Shown here: positions 1-11,400 of the stretch, piece by piece | How the letters are laid out: each line of letters begins with the position of its first letter | Position numbering within the stretch: position 1 is the first letter of the stretch | Assembly (NCBI GenBank): GCA_000467715.1 | Contig: AJFK01000931.1 | Coordinates: 62,001-126,000 of the forward strand | Source: Hysterium pulicare CBS 123377 | Taxonomy: Eukaryota > Ascomycota > Dothideomycetes > Hysteriales > Hysteriaceae | Direction: 5' to 3' | Length of the DNA stretch: 64,000 bases | Translations under genes and position numbers: made by a program | Notes under the pieces: model-generated | Databases searched by the model: none | Seen by the model: the letters and a program-made list of their open reading frames with translations, nothing else | What the model was told of the DNA's origin: nothing

Positions 1-725
1 TTGCTGAATGCAAAGTTCCTAGATCTGCACCTGGACTACCATTTGGAGAAAGAGAAGCAACCGTTGATATGGTCAGTATTGGATATCATCAGGGGCAGGA
101 ATTGGGTTGAGAGAAAGGGGAAACCGATCACATTAGGTCATTCTACACGCCTGACACTATTCGAGCCCAACGACTGGCATCAATTGAAAAGGGAGATGGG
201 CGATCTTCCAATCTCATTCGTAGGCCTTCCCACTTCAGACCTATACATGATGCGCACAGAGTCGTTAGCGCGTGGTACCCTACATGTCCCCAACATAATC
301 AAAGATTATGGCTTCAACGCTGCAATTGCTGTTAATAACGTCGGCAATGCCTTCACTCCACAGGGTAATTGTGATCCTTTGAGTATAGCTAGTTTGGGCG
401 TTGGAGTCTATCAGGCAGCGACTAAGAGGGATGTAGAACTGTTATACGTAAGTCTCCAAACCCATGGCAGACAGATGCTGCAGCCACCCGCGCGAGTAAT
501 TCCGGTTGACGAGAATCCACGCAGGAATGCGTGTCTAGCAGGGCAAAGGCTGCAATAGGGTGCGCTGCGCCTTCTCTTGACCTCCGCGTTGGAGATGCCG
601 CAGATTTTGTGCTTTTTGACCGTCTCCATGTTGGCTGGCGCTGCAGGAAGAGTATCAGCGAAGTGGTCTATGATGGAGGCGCCAACCGTTCGACGGTTTT
701 GAGAGGCAAAATGACGGCTTTCTGA
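1..725 (+). CDS. amidohydrolase, cytosine-deaminase (CodA)-like, 3' part
   Basis: The 5' end lies outside the window. Visible exons are 1-447 and 525-725. The 77-base intron (GTAAGT...GCAG) joins phase 0 so that LLY runs into ECVSSRAKAAIG. The visible part resembles the C-terminal half of the CodA-type metal-dependent amidohydrolases: GHSTRLTLF carries a candidate metal-site His, VGLPTSDLYMM matches a conserved strand, and the TPQGNCDPLS segment carries the Asp expected at the active site. The tail (GDAADFVLFD) is the typical closing beta-sandwich, where the chain returns to the small domain. Members hydrolyse C-N bonds in cyclic amidines or amides, usually cytosolic. The substrate cannot be told from sequence. 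The family call is firm; cytosine deaminase activity is only a guess by homology. Confidence 0.75.
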
Positions 726-890
726 AATAAGAAAGACCCAGTAGCATACCCTTTTGGTAGTGAAGACGGCCAACGCCAAGTAGACGCCCCATGTGACATC
801 GCGTGCACCTCGTTCATCTACATCTACCTATACTTTCTCCTCACTTCCAACTTCTCACTCCACCAATTCAAGCCCTGCGTGTGCTCAACC

Positions 891-3316
891 ATGGAAGCTT
901 TGCAGGATCGCTCGATGGAGCATGTGTGAGTTCTTCCTTCCTTCCTTGCTTGCTTTCTTTCTTTTTTTTGTATCATCATAGCTAACTCACAATTCTAAAG
1001 CAACAGTGGCGCCACTGCCAAAGTCTCCAATGTCAACTCCAGTCGGAGTGACGAGACCGAGCTGCCAGCCAATGCATACCACCACCCAGAGCTGTTCGCA
1101 AAAGCTGTCGAGTTCGTCAATAATGTCAAAGTACGTCTTACTAGTCACTACTTAATTAAAGCAAGCCCGCACTAACTGTCGAAGGCTCGTTTCGGAGACA
1201 ACTCCAAGCAAGATGCAGACTGCCACGCCCTTCTTATGGAATGGCGGGATCAGAAGCTATCTAATGAGCAGCTACACTGGCAGATGGTCAAGCTATTTCA
1301 AGATCAAGATGATCTGCGCGAAGGCTTTGAGAGTTTCTACTATGCGACTGTCAAAAAGGCTCACTCAACCTCGCCAACGCTCCCCCGGACTCCAATGACT
1401 GCAACATCTAGCTCTCCGACAATCATTCATCCACCTCCTGTCCCAATGCAAGTACCTTTCAGTCCTAACTTTCGATCTCTGTGGCCTGCGGGCGGGGCGA
1501 CATCGAACTCTTCCATTTATAATCAGATGCGCGATGTAGCATTTGGCCATTCGAGTGCACTCACTGCCAATTCTGTGTCTTCTATGTACCAAAGCGACCT
1601 TGCAAGCACATACTACAGGCCACCACTTCCACTCACGCCTTTCATACCTTATCCAAATCAGAACCAATCACCGCCGGCGGAAATGAAAGCACCTGCTCTT
1701 TCGCCTTTCATGATCGAGAGATCTTCACAGCAACAGATCGGCGCACACCATCCCATCCGGCCAAATGTAGGCGAAACAAGACCGTTCACAGTAATTGTAA
1801 TAAATCTTGAGTCAAGTGCTACCGCTGCATATATCCAATGGCTCATGGGACCAATCTTGGGCTACAGGTTCGTTACGTCGGATCCCGTAATGATAGAGGT
1901 GGACTTTGCGGAGCAAACTCTCGCAGAGGCTGCAATTGCTACTTTCCACAACAAGCAGGTACGTGGGGCTCATCATGTCCCTTTATTTTTTTTGGAACGT
2001 ACTAATTGAAGTTCTTTCTAATGACCAGATTGGTGGAAGAGTGCTCTCTGTCTATATGAAAACTCTTCCTATCCAAGCCTCGCCTACCGTCAATCCGTTC
2101 AAACCACCGTCGCCCGCCGTATTTCGCCCCCCGAAACGTTCAAGGTTGGTATCCGATGTATCTCTAGCCAGACCTGATATCAAGGCCGAGAGGGTTCCCA
2201 CTCCGACTTTAACAGAGGCCATGTCAAAATTCAAAGTCAGAGGCACCGGTCCATTTGTCCATGCTATTTGCGGTCAACATTTCAGTTCCAGAGATTCAGT
2301 CAAAAAGCACCACTTCGGTCGTAATACCAAGCCTGGGGATCAACAAGGTTCTGGGTGTTGGTACAAGCGTGGAAAACCAGATATCGCATGGTACGTGTAT
2401 CGTTATAAGTGTGTTATGTGAGAAAAAAGATTAATGTAATGCTAGGGACGCGCATCCATCTTGTCGAGCTCACACGGACCAATCGAAGAACTCAGGGACT
2501 ACTCTCCCCACTCCTCGTTCGAGCCGGGTTGCAAGCCTACCTGTTCTTCCGCCGCTCACTGCTGTACCAATCAAATCCAGCCCAAACCTGGTTACTATCC
2601 CAACTCTTACCGATCTGCCAGCTAAAGTGGCATCAATAGTTGCCAGAGGAAGTAGCACACCCATCCCGCTTCCTGAGAATGTTAGAGATTTACAACAGCA
2701 ATCAACGAACGTGCCTAGATTTTCGGGCTCTACTGGCCAGAACAAGCATGCATTCGCAAGTATGCCGCCCGGCTTACTTGCCGCTTCTAAGGAGCACGGT
2801 GGAAGGGCGCCAGTAGTTGAAAACCTAGAAAAACTGGCTGAATCGTTCAAAATACCTGATTCTGATGAGGTAGATCTAGTCGGAGATAAACCGAGCTCGA
2901 AGTTAGCCAAGGACATCTCCGGTTTGGTCTTTCGTGAAAATCACAGCGAGTCCGTTCTGGTGCCGAAGGCCTTGGGACCAAGAGAGGCCGACACAATTAC
3001 TGTAGTTCCGAGGCCCCAGCAACCCCGAATGAGACAAGAGCCAGTGTTGATTACACCCAAAGCACCAACGACAAGTGCATTCCAGACCTCCGGCACAATT
3101 CTTGAAGAATATCGACTTGACTACTCAGCTCCTGAAGCTTCCGCGATGGAAAAATCGAAGCCAAAGCAGCGCAAGCGAGGACGCAATGATGTCGGCAGAA
3201 GGGAGTTAGAAACATTGGAGCCAGAGCCCGAGAAATCGATCATGCATAGCGAAGAAAGCGAATTGTCGAGGGAGCATTTGAGGAAGCTTGGGCTAGGACT
3301 ACGGTCTAGGTACTGA
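891..3316 (+). CDS. fungal protein with RRM-like fold and Cys/His-rich segment
   Basis: Exons 891-925, 1001-1130, 1185-1958, 2029-2390 and 2446-3316 give 723 residues; all four introns are short GT-AG. Residues about 15-115 form a charged helical N-terminal region, followed by a Ser/Pro-rich linker. Residues about 254-325 look like an RNA-recognition motif: a strand around PFTVIVINLE, a helix, then GYRFVTSDPVMIEVDF and a closing strand GGRVLSVYM. Around residues 394-450 there is a C..SRDSVKKHH motif followed by further Cys and His, suggesting an atypical zinc-binding finger split by intron 4. The rest is disordered, and the tail is basic (KPKQRKRGRN), a possible nuclear localisation signal. 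I do not recognise a named family. A nuclear RNA- or DNA-associated role is inferred only from these parts. The start is the first ATG of the frame after the previous gene. Confidence 0.7.
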
Positions 3317-3779
3317 GGTTAGGCCTAGCGGGTGCTTGCAGTCCGGTGGGAAACAGGTATGATGGATGTATGTACATGTACGATGTGGTAATCTGGCATG
3401 GGAGAAAGTAGCTGCTTTCTTCTTTTTCAAATGCGGTATCAAGCTCAAGTCACTGGCGATTGTTCTTGGCGGTAGTGCTGGTTCACGATTCAACGATGTA
3501 TACTAGTCTCCTGCTGTCAGTAAGAATGGCTGTTTCGAACAATCGATGGATCCTGATTGTGACTGGAACGCCACACAAAAACAAGACACGGGGATGTGAA
3601 TATTGGAACTCAACAATTTCATCTCAATAAAGCTTTAGAACAAGGTTCTTCCTTTACATAGATATAATAACAAGAGCCCCAAGTTCCAGTGCAACATTTC
3701 GGGTACAACCCACGTTCTCCGAATCCAGCCCAACTTTGCATCAGATGTGGGTTATAGCCGCTCTCAAATGGACATGACC
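3317..3779. other. convergent 3' intergenic region
   Basis: The 463 bases between two convergent stop codons must hold both transcript ends. One AATAAA is visible on the plus strand at 3626-3631. I see no coding exon or RNA gene here. Confidence 0.6.
3626..3631 (+). terminator. AATAAA poly(A) signal candidate
   Basis: AATAAA lies 310 bases after the stop of the RRM-like gene, within a T-rich then A-rich stretch. Fungal signals are loose, so this is a candidate only. Confidence 0.35.
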
Positions 3780-5570
3780 TCAGTACCTCTCCTCATCCTT
3801 TTCCATCAAGGTCTCAAGCCACTGTGGAGGAACACTGACCTCCTTCTTCCCCCCTCCATACCCCGCAACAATCACATCTTCAGCCTTACTCCACACCATA
3901 ATCCGCCCATAGCCCTTCCCAACCGCCTCAATCCACTCACTCCAGATGCCCGTATCCGTGTCCCGGCTCTCGATCAGAGGCAAGTTTCCCGCTTTCTCGA
4001 GATACAAGATGGTTCTACGGAGGGGCTTCTGCTGTCGATGAATGTTTGCCGTGCTGGGTGAGTAGTTTGGATGCAGGAAGCCCGGGTTCGCAGCGGAAGA
4101 TTCTTGGGATGTGACGTAGATCACATCCGTCGATGAGGACGTTATAGCGGAGGTAGGGAAGGCGAGCGTATGATACGGTCGAACGGCCTCCCCACGAGCA
4201 TCCCCAGCAGCCGATTCGAAAGACGCCGTGTTATCTGTCGACGACGACGAAGGGGACGAAGCACAATGCTCCCTGACGATGAGAAAACTCCACCTCCCCT
4301 CATGGCACGCTCGTCGCCGCTCAGAAGAAGTCAAGTCAAGTAGCTTGCCCAGCCTTCCTTTCTCGGCCTTTCCGTCAAGGAACGTATCGACCTCGCACCA
4401 GCGCATCAGCTGCACGTCTCCCGGCTCGATGCGCAGCAGTTGGCGCGGTGGGTCGGTTTCCAGCGTCCAGAAGGACGCGCAGATGATGGGAGTCTGCTTT
4501 GGCGGCTGGACCCAATACGGTACATGGACATCCTCCTCCGCGCATGTAGCCAAGCGCCCTTGCAGCTGGGCTTGGGTAGCAAATTGGAACCAGGATAGCA
4601 GTGTCTGAGTCAGGTTTTGCGAGAAGCTGAGCGGTCCGTTCCGGACGTTGAAACTGGTGCTCCAGGGGAGCGAACGGCGCTTTTTCGCTGCTGGGGGTTT
4701 GGGGAGATTCTGAGAGGGGCTGGAGACGCTGCTTGTACGGGGGCGCTTGAGAGGGGGTTGGTCGGGGTTACGGTCTTGGGCTTGGGTTTGGCGCTCCTTG
4801 GTTGGGGAGGATACGAGGATGGTTGGGACCGTTACGAAGGAATCGGAGGCGTTGGTTAGGTTGGGGGTGCTGTGGGACTTGTGTCGTAGGGAGAGCGAGA
4901 TTCCGGGGTTCAGTTGAGAGGCCGGAAAGGTAATAGTTTCATCATCGTCGTCTGCTTTTTCTTGTAGTTGTTGAAGAGAGCCGGCGTCGCTATTGGAATA
5001 TTCGTCGTCAGTATCTTCACCCTCAAACTCAACCAGCGTCTCAGTCTCGCTGTCGTCTTCGGGCTCTGAACGTTGGCTTGCCAGAGCTTGAAGCTTTATC
5101 GTCATACCCTCCCTCTTGCTGGTGTCGTCGCTTTCCAGTCCCTCGCCATTTCTCCCATATCGAGCAATAACCCTAGATCCTATTTCTTCGCTATACCTCA
5201 CACTCTCACACCCAGCTCGATCATCCGTCAAAAACCAAGGACCAATTGTCTTACCATACTCCGAGTTCTTCCGTTCCGTGACCCTCCACTGTTCCATTAA
5301 CCTCTCCACACCCTCCGGTAGCACCGGCGGCTGTAGAAACGGCGTCGGCGCCCGCTTATCCACTCCCAAAACACTCTGGAACGCTCTTGATGCCGAAAAG
5401 ATCTTCGGTATCGAAGACCTGACATGCTCATCGTAGCTTCGAGCGTCTAAAGAAGAAGCCCGGCTACGCATTGCGACCGAGCGATTTGGAATGGGGCCCG
5501 GCAGAGGGAGGAGCGAAATGGGAGACGATAGTCCGGGCAGTTTGGATTTGGGATGGGGTGGGAAGGACAT
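3780..5570 (-). CDS. uncharacterised fungal protein, 596 aa
   Basis: A single-exon gene of 596 residues. I do not recognise the family. The first 150 residues contain a Pro-rich start and a fairly ordered segment (VERLMEQWRVTERKNSEYGKTIG..., GPWFLTDDRAG). The middle, residues about 150-300, is disordered and acidic (SEPEDDSETETLVEFEGED, then Ser/Pro/Arg tracts with KKRRS). The C-terminal third looks folded: FSQNLTQTLLSWFQFATQAQLQGRLATCAEEDVHVPYWVQPPK and a run with YLEKAGNLPLIESRDTDTG IWSEWIEAVGKGYGRIMVWSKAEDVIVAGYGG. It ends PPQWLETLMEKDEERY. The gene converges with the RRM-like gene. Function is unknown; long overlaps with other frames are shadows of this gene. Confidence 0.8.
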   Translation of the reverse strand: MSFPPHPKSKLPGLSSPISLLPLPGPIPNRSVAMRSRASSLDARSYDEHVRSSIPKIFSASRAFQSVLGVDKRAPTPFLQPPVLPEGVERLMEQWRVTERKNSEYGKTIGPWFLTDDRAGCESVRYSEEIGSRVIARYGRNGEGLESDDTSKREGMTIKLQALASQRSEPEDDSETETLVEFEGEDTDDEYSNSDAGSLQQLQEKADDDDETITFPASQLNPGISLSLRHKSHSTPNLTNASDSFVTVPTILVSSPTKERQTQAQDRNPDQPPLKRPRTSSVSSPSQNLPKPPAAKKRRSLPWSTSFNVRNGPLSFSQNLTQTLLSWFQFATQAQLQGRLATCAEEDVHVPYWVQPPKQTPIICASFWTLETDPPRQLLRIEPGDVQLMRWCEVDTFLDGKAEKGRLGKLLDLTSSERRRACHEGRWSFLIVREHCASSPSSSSTDNTASFESAAGDARGEAVRPYHTLAFPTSAITSSSTDVIYVTSQESSAANPGFLHPNYSPSTANIHRQQKPLRRTILYLEKAGNLPLIESRDTDTGIWSEWIEAVGKGYGRIMVWSKAEDVIVAGYGGGKKEVSVPPQWLETLMEKDEERY

Positions 5571-5968
5571 GGAGTAGGAAATGAAATCTTACCGTAGAGG
5601 AAGTGAATTTGGCCAAAGGTGAAGTGGTAGCAGGGTGTGACGCGAAAGAGGAGTCGGTGAATACAATTTTGGCGGTGTTGATGAGGTTTAGATGAATATA
5701 AGAGCGATAGGAGATTCAGTTGTTGCGACACAGGACGTTTTAGACGTTATGAGATGTGAACGAGAGAAAGTTGATCGAAAAAGGTGAACCCAAAGTGGTG
5801 GAGAAGGTCCAAGGTTCCGCGTTCACATGCTAGAGTTGGGTTGACTCAGTTTGGTCTTGATTTTAGCTGCCTATCATATTCTTCACCTCACCTTCATTAA
5901 GTCGGATACGCTGACCTTGCATTCATATGCCAAAAGAAATCAAGCCAGTCTTTTTAAACCACCACCCG
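5571..5968. other. tandem intergenic region
   Basis: Lies between the start of the 596-residue gene and the stop of the epimerase gene, both on the minus strand. It should hold the promoter of the former and the terminator of the latter. I see no further gene. Confidence 0.5.
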
Positions 5969-7376
5969 CTATCGGGTAATAGTCTTGTTGACAGAGAACA
6001 CATATGCAGCTTCAAGAACATAAGGATCATCGCCCGGCCCAAAAATCTGCTTTTTCTCCCTCTGCCACTCGGGCTGGTTAATAGCATCAATCCAGTCTTC
6101 TACCTCCATCACTATGCATCCGTACTGCTCGACAACACGTGGTCGGCTGCCGTCTGTAAAGCCCTGGGTGGACTTGATGGGAAGAGTACCTATGGAAATG
6201 TGAGAATTGTGCGAGTCAAAGTGAGAGGGAAGGAACCTACCATTCTGGCCACCACAGCTATAGACTTGGAAAGCTTCTTGGTCGGTGAAGATGTCGACTT
6301 GAATACCCGAGAAAGGACTAGCCAACGTCGCCACTGGACCTTCAGTACGCCAGTCATAGGGGCCTTTTTGAGCGCGGTTCACGAGGTAGCAGGTGTCGTA
6401 GCCAGTGCAGTTGGTGCCGCAGTTACCCAGGGCTTCTGGAGCGCTGAAATTGGCGCCGAGTTGCTTAGGAGCGGACCAAAAGTCATTGACGGAGTACTGC
6501 AAATTAGGAAGAACGGTGCCATTAGGAATCAGAATACCATCTCCACCTATGCGCTGGCCGGAGTAGGGAAGGTAGAGGGTGTGGTTGAGCGCTGTAGCGG
6601 TTTCGTTGTTTTGGAAGGCGTCCAGATTCCAGTATGTCTAGAAAAGCGTCAGTCCATGAAGGTGAGGTATTTGCAAGGTTCTATACGTGGGAGCTCAGCA
6701 TGATTGGAGTCTTCTTGGTTGTAGCTAGGGCGATCATCTTGATATGCCACGTATACGGCGTCAAGGTGTAGGTAATGTAGCTGATGACCTCGCCCGGGAA
6801 GCCTTCCTTGCCATCAGGATCGACGATCGAGAAAGTGATTGAATCCGTTGTGTGCGCAACGACGGTAAAATTTCTCTAAAGCTTTGTCAATGGTTGTCGC
6901 GTTTCAGGGAGCTCCATAGCATACCCAGTCCCATCCGTCTGGACCACCATGAAGAGTGTCGTTGTTGTTGTTCTCATTCGGCAGCACGTGATATTCGACG
7001 CCATCAATAACGAAGCTGCTATTCTTGATGCGGTTCGCGTAACGGCCTGGAAGAAGGTTAATTTGTTTGTTGTTGGGACGAAACACGGCATTGACATGCC
7101 TGGAACGCCTCCAAGATGAGGATGGAAAGGGTCGACCGAGTAGTGACTCGCATTGTCAAATCCAAGAACGATGTCTCGCTCAATGCCATTGGTGTCGTTG
7201 ATGAAGAGGTTGCTGATTGAAGCTCCGTACGGGATGAAGTTTGCACGGATTCCCTCGGCGGAGAGCTCGTACTTGCCATTGGCGTCTGGGCCGAGGATTG
7301 TGCTGTTACCTCCGTACTGCGCGAGGGCAGTGGTAGCTAGCAATGAGGCGACGAGCGAGAGGCTGAAGCTCAACAT
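5969..7376 (-). CDS. secreted aldose 1-epimerase (galactose mutarotase family)
   Basis: Exons (transcript order) 7376-7100, 7046-6925, 6875-6687, 6637-6241 and 6189-5969 give 401 residues. The N-terminus is a clear signal peptide (MLSFSLSLVASLLATTALA, then QYGG). Family landmarks are in order: NFIPYGASISNLF, the HLGGVPGRYANRI block, HGGPDGWDW (candidate catalytic His), SSHTYWNLDA and C-terminal VEDWIDAINQPEW. The enzyme interconverts alpha and beta anomers of aldoses; secretion suggests action on sugars released outside the cell. Many N-glycosylation sequons fit that. The first intron (7047-7099) can only be removed with a GC donor (G|GCATGT), because no GT donor keeps the frame through GVPGRYANRI. 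The four other introns are GT-AG, 49-51 bases. Confidence 0.9.
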
Positions 7377-8415
7377 GGTGGGCAGTTGAAAGAATCGAAG
7401 CTCCGGGTGGTGCTCAGTCAGAAGCTGGAGCTTGGAGCTTGGAGGTCGCTGGGATTATGTAGGAGCTGGTCGGGGGAATCCCATGACCAGGGGTTTGAGC
7501 AGCCTGGCAGGTGGATGAAAGCAACGTCGACCGGGTCCCGGGATAAGGTGCCACGGTGAAGCTTCCAAGTCCCCGCATCGCTGTGGTGCGTTAGGACCCA
7601 GGAAGGATCTTCAGGCACACAGCCTGTCCTGCTATGACGCCATGCTGAACCGAACAGAGTGAATGCCAGGCACATAGGAGTCGGCAAGGCATCCGTTTCA
7701 TTCGAGCCAATGCCCAAAGAAAAGAATCGAGCAGAGGTTGGAGGCTCTGCAGTTGTGCCTCAGACTCAATTCCTTGTGGTGGAGGGCTGCGAAGAGAGGG
7801 CAGTAGTGTCGCTCATCACATCGGAGCTCATAGCTTCTTCGGTTCTCTCATCCTTCGTATGCAGCCAAGAGGCAGGCGTTGATTCGCGGAGAAAAAGGAC
7901 GGGCATGTAGATGATTGAAAGTGTGGAGAAACTTCTGATTGGGGTCGGAACACGGCTGGCTTGGGCTGGGGGCGATCGATGCACCCCATGGCTGAGCTTG
8001 TTGTTGTTGTTGCATCCTTTCCTTTCCCCGCCCAGCCACGCCACAAGATCTACACGCCTTTCCCGACCTCGTTGTGCGGCCTGCCGAAGGATTTTAGAAC
8101 GTCAAAAGTGAAAGGAGTTGTTAGTATAGTCCGCGTTTGTCATACCCTATGGGGCTACACTTCCGCTCTCATCGGAATCTACTCCACTGTACCGAGAGGG
8201 AATGTGGAAGTGATGGTCGATCATGGGATTGATACTGGAGACTTGGGGAGAAACTCATCGCTGCCAGAGTCACCAGTTCGATAGCGGATGGAATTGAAAT
8301 AATATCTATGTGAAATGCCCAGACAGGTACACCGATTCCCCAAACGCCAGTCAATCTACAGTAGTCCTGCTGTCTACATGCGTATGAAACCTCCTACAAG
8401 TAATCTTGGATGCCA
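7377..8415. other. tandem intergenic region, about 1 kb
   Basis: Separates the epimerase start from the AT-hook gene stop, both minus strand. Short open frames occur on both strands but none has a signal peptide, domain or coherent splice pattern. I read it as promoter plus 3' UTR. Confidence 0.45.
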
Positions 8416-11400
8416 TCATTGTCTCTCGTTTGGCCATTCAATCGTCATTCCACCAACTCTCCTAATTTCATACCCTTGCCGCTCGTCTCGTCTTACGGCT
8501 TCTCCCATAATCACAGTAGCCAGCCTAGTGATCACACAGTGAGCATCTATCTCAACTCCGGCTCTTCCCGGCAAGCAATCGCCCATTTGAATTCTCTTCC
8601 CACTGACACTCTCGTACTCTTTGATGTCCTTCAGTTGTAGCAACTGCATGAAGACTGCTGCAATGACAACGTGGCTCTCGCTCATCACGACGCTATATCC
8701 CCAGCTGCTGAGCTTTGCGCCTACATATTTCTGGTAGTTGGGGAATGACTCCAGGAGAGCATTGTTGGTGTTCGGAGGTTTGCTGGGTGCGAAAAGCGAG
8801 GGCTTGTGCTTATATTGTTGGTAAAGGGCATCAAATGCCTTGTAGTGCGTCTTCGTCCAAGGCTCAAAGCGAGGAAGAGGGTCGAATTTGGAAGTAATCG
8901 GATGTGCCGGCGCGGGTTCAGCTGAAGCGAGTGTCCCCCAGATGCTGGATGTGAGGCGTCCAAACAATCCGGGACGGCGAGGTTTCGGATGTTCGACTGA
9001 AGGGTCAACTGCACTGATTGGCCTATGTGCTGCTTCGTGAGGCGACTTTGAGGTTTGGGGTGTATTGTCGCCAAACAGAGGAGGATACACTCGTCTAGGA
9101 GCCAGAACGCTGGTTGCATGTTCTTCGGGTGGTGACGATGGAAGTGCCGTTGTCGTTGATTGATGCTCGGATCGGGATCGCTCAGTGACTTCTTCGATAT
9201 CATGAAGAGTGTGGTTATGCGGTTCATATGCATGTGCCTCAACTTCTTCTCGGAGGTGACGAACTTCGGATGATTCTGTACACGTAGGCACCTCCATCTC
9301 TTGCCGAAGTTGGCGTATATCGGATGTCTCGGTATCATCGATATTGGTACGAAAAGGTGAGCTCTGTGGATATTCAGAGTCGTTCGCACTCTCATCGAAG
9401 ACCTGGTCAGTGTCTGGATCTCTAGTATCGAATTGTTGCCGTAGAGGACTGCTTTTGTATGGAGATGCCTGCAATGCGGGAAATCGGGGAGCGTTCTTGA
9501 AGGGACTTGACTTGTGTGGTGTATGCAAGATGCTGCTATCCTTGATTGGACTATCATTACCTCCGAGAAGCATGGATAGATCCAATTTTTCGCTCTTGAG
9601 TTCCTTACATGTCGAGTTCCTAAAGACAGCTGGGAGGTTTTGCTGCCAGAACATGCCAGTATCATCACTGGCTTCACTGGCGTCATCATCCTCGTCCTCT
9701 TCGATAATCGCAGGCTCTACAAGTCGGTTTTTACCCTTGTCTGCGGATAAAACGGGAGGCCCTTGCAGCAGCTGTTCATGAGCATACCCCTCTGGTTCTG
9801 GTTCTGGTTCTGGTTCTGGCTCTGCTTCATCGCTATAGTTGAAGTCGCTGGCACTCTTCCTACGCCACGTTCTTGGAATCTTGCCACGGGCGGGCTTGGG
9901 AAGGCTGTCGTCGATGGGAAAGAGATCCTGTAGCTGTGGCGACCTTGTAGTTCGTGGATCAGAAGGCAAATCCGATGATCGACTGGCTTCCTCTTGCCAG
10001 ATATCTGAGTAATCTTCCGCCTCTGACTCTTCATCTTCGATTACAACAACCTGACTCTGGTCTGCATTTTCAATTTGAAGGCTCACAGCTTGCCTTTCGC
10101 GCTGAACTTCTGCATCAAGATTACGATGACTGCTTTCTACTTGTGGTGTGCTCTGTTGCCTGACTGGAGGCGTGTCAACTTGCCAACTCATTTCGCCGTC
10201 ACTCCTGGCAGGGCTAACGAGTTGAGTCTGCTGCATGCGCAAGTTCAAAGATGGATACGCAACATCGGTATCCTGAACGGGAGGGGGCGGTGCAAGCGCA
10301 TAGTCATCCTGCTCTTCTGGAGTGAGAAGGCGAGAATATTGAGAACCCTTTCTTCGTTTCTGATCAGGAGGCACGGAAAAGGGGTCATCCTTCGGTGAAC
10401 TGTTCGCTTTTGAGGAGCCTGGCAAAGCTGGCGAAGACTCTTTGCTCGCTTGTCGACTCTTAGATTGCCTTGACAATTGCTCGCCGAGTCTTAATCCAGC
10501 ACGCAGCTCTCTCCTAGTGCCGTCACTGAATCCTCGGAAGAGATCTTCTAGGGGATCCTTTTGCTCTTTCGAAGCCTCTTGCCCAGGTTGTCCAGCTGGC
10601 GTAACTCTTATAGTATCGAGGACTCCCTGAAGAGCGATGCCGGTCTTGACAACCCCTGCAAGCTTGGGAGTTGATGTTTTGGGTGGATACATTTTTGCGA
10701 CTTCTATTGCTGGTGGGGCTGATGGAGACTTCGAATCCATGGCAGGCGTTCGCTGTCTCTTCGGGGGAGAGGAAGTGATGTTCGATGGGGTCGGACTAAT
10801 TGAGGATGGTGGCCCAGATTCGTTCAAAGGATTACGAGAGTTCTGGTAAGACTGGCTCGAGGATGGATGCAGGAAGCCGTTCTGGGGGTTCATACTTTTC
10901 CTGGCCGCTGAATCGGCTGTAGCAGATGGTTGATTCAGCGGGCTACTAAGAGCCTGCCTGCTCGGCAGAGATTCTATAGAGATCATACTGAAATTTTCGC
11001 TCTCGAGGATTGTGGTGCCGTCGACCATGGTGTTCCCCTCCCCTGGAAGAGAGTCATCCTCTTCATCATAGAAGAGAGCAGTGTCCCCAACTTCTGTTCC
11101 TGCTTGAGCCTTGGTAGCCTCCTGTGTAGTGGTATGCAACAAGCCCACTAGTTCATCGTACGTAGGTTCATCACTATCCTCATCAGATCCAGACGGAGTG
11201 TATGGGGCGGCACCTCTAGGTTTAGCTGGTGTTGGTGCCCTGTCACGAAGACTCCGAGCATTCCCTAGCCTCCGCGGCGTATCCTCTGATAAGGGACCCT
11301 GAGTCAGTACCACTCGTTCATGAGAAGAGGAAATTTTCGATGGCTCTAAGACAGGTGTCTCTGTGCTTGCAGCATCATCAATCGTAGCAATCGGCTGATC

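Larger units (their letters stand above)
3308..3788. repeat. 12-bp inverted repeat spanning two convergent stop codons
   Basis: AGGTACTGAGGT at 3308-3319 recurs as its exact reverse complement at 3777-3788. Each copy contains the TAC-TGA end of one of the two convergent genes, so both proteins end in Arg-Tyr. A perfect 12-mer could arise by chance. Confidence 0.5.

Noticed and set aside
411-779. 122-codon minus-strand frame
   Set aside because: Opposite strand of the amidohydrolase exon 2 and its intron; no domain or conserved text.
7418-7717. 99-codon minus-strand frame upstream of the epimerase
   Set aside because: No conserved text and no start context; probably promoter DNA.
8721-9689. 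322-codon minus-strand frame
   Set aside because: Another frame of the AT-hook coding region. Its length stems from the low-complexity, stop-poor composition.
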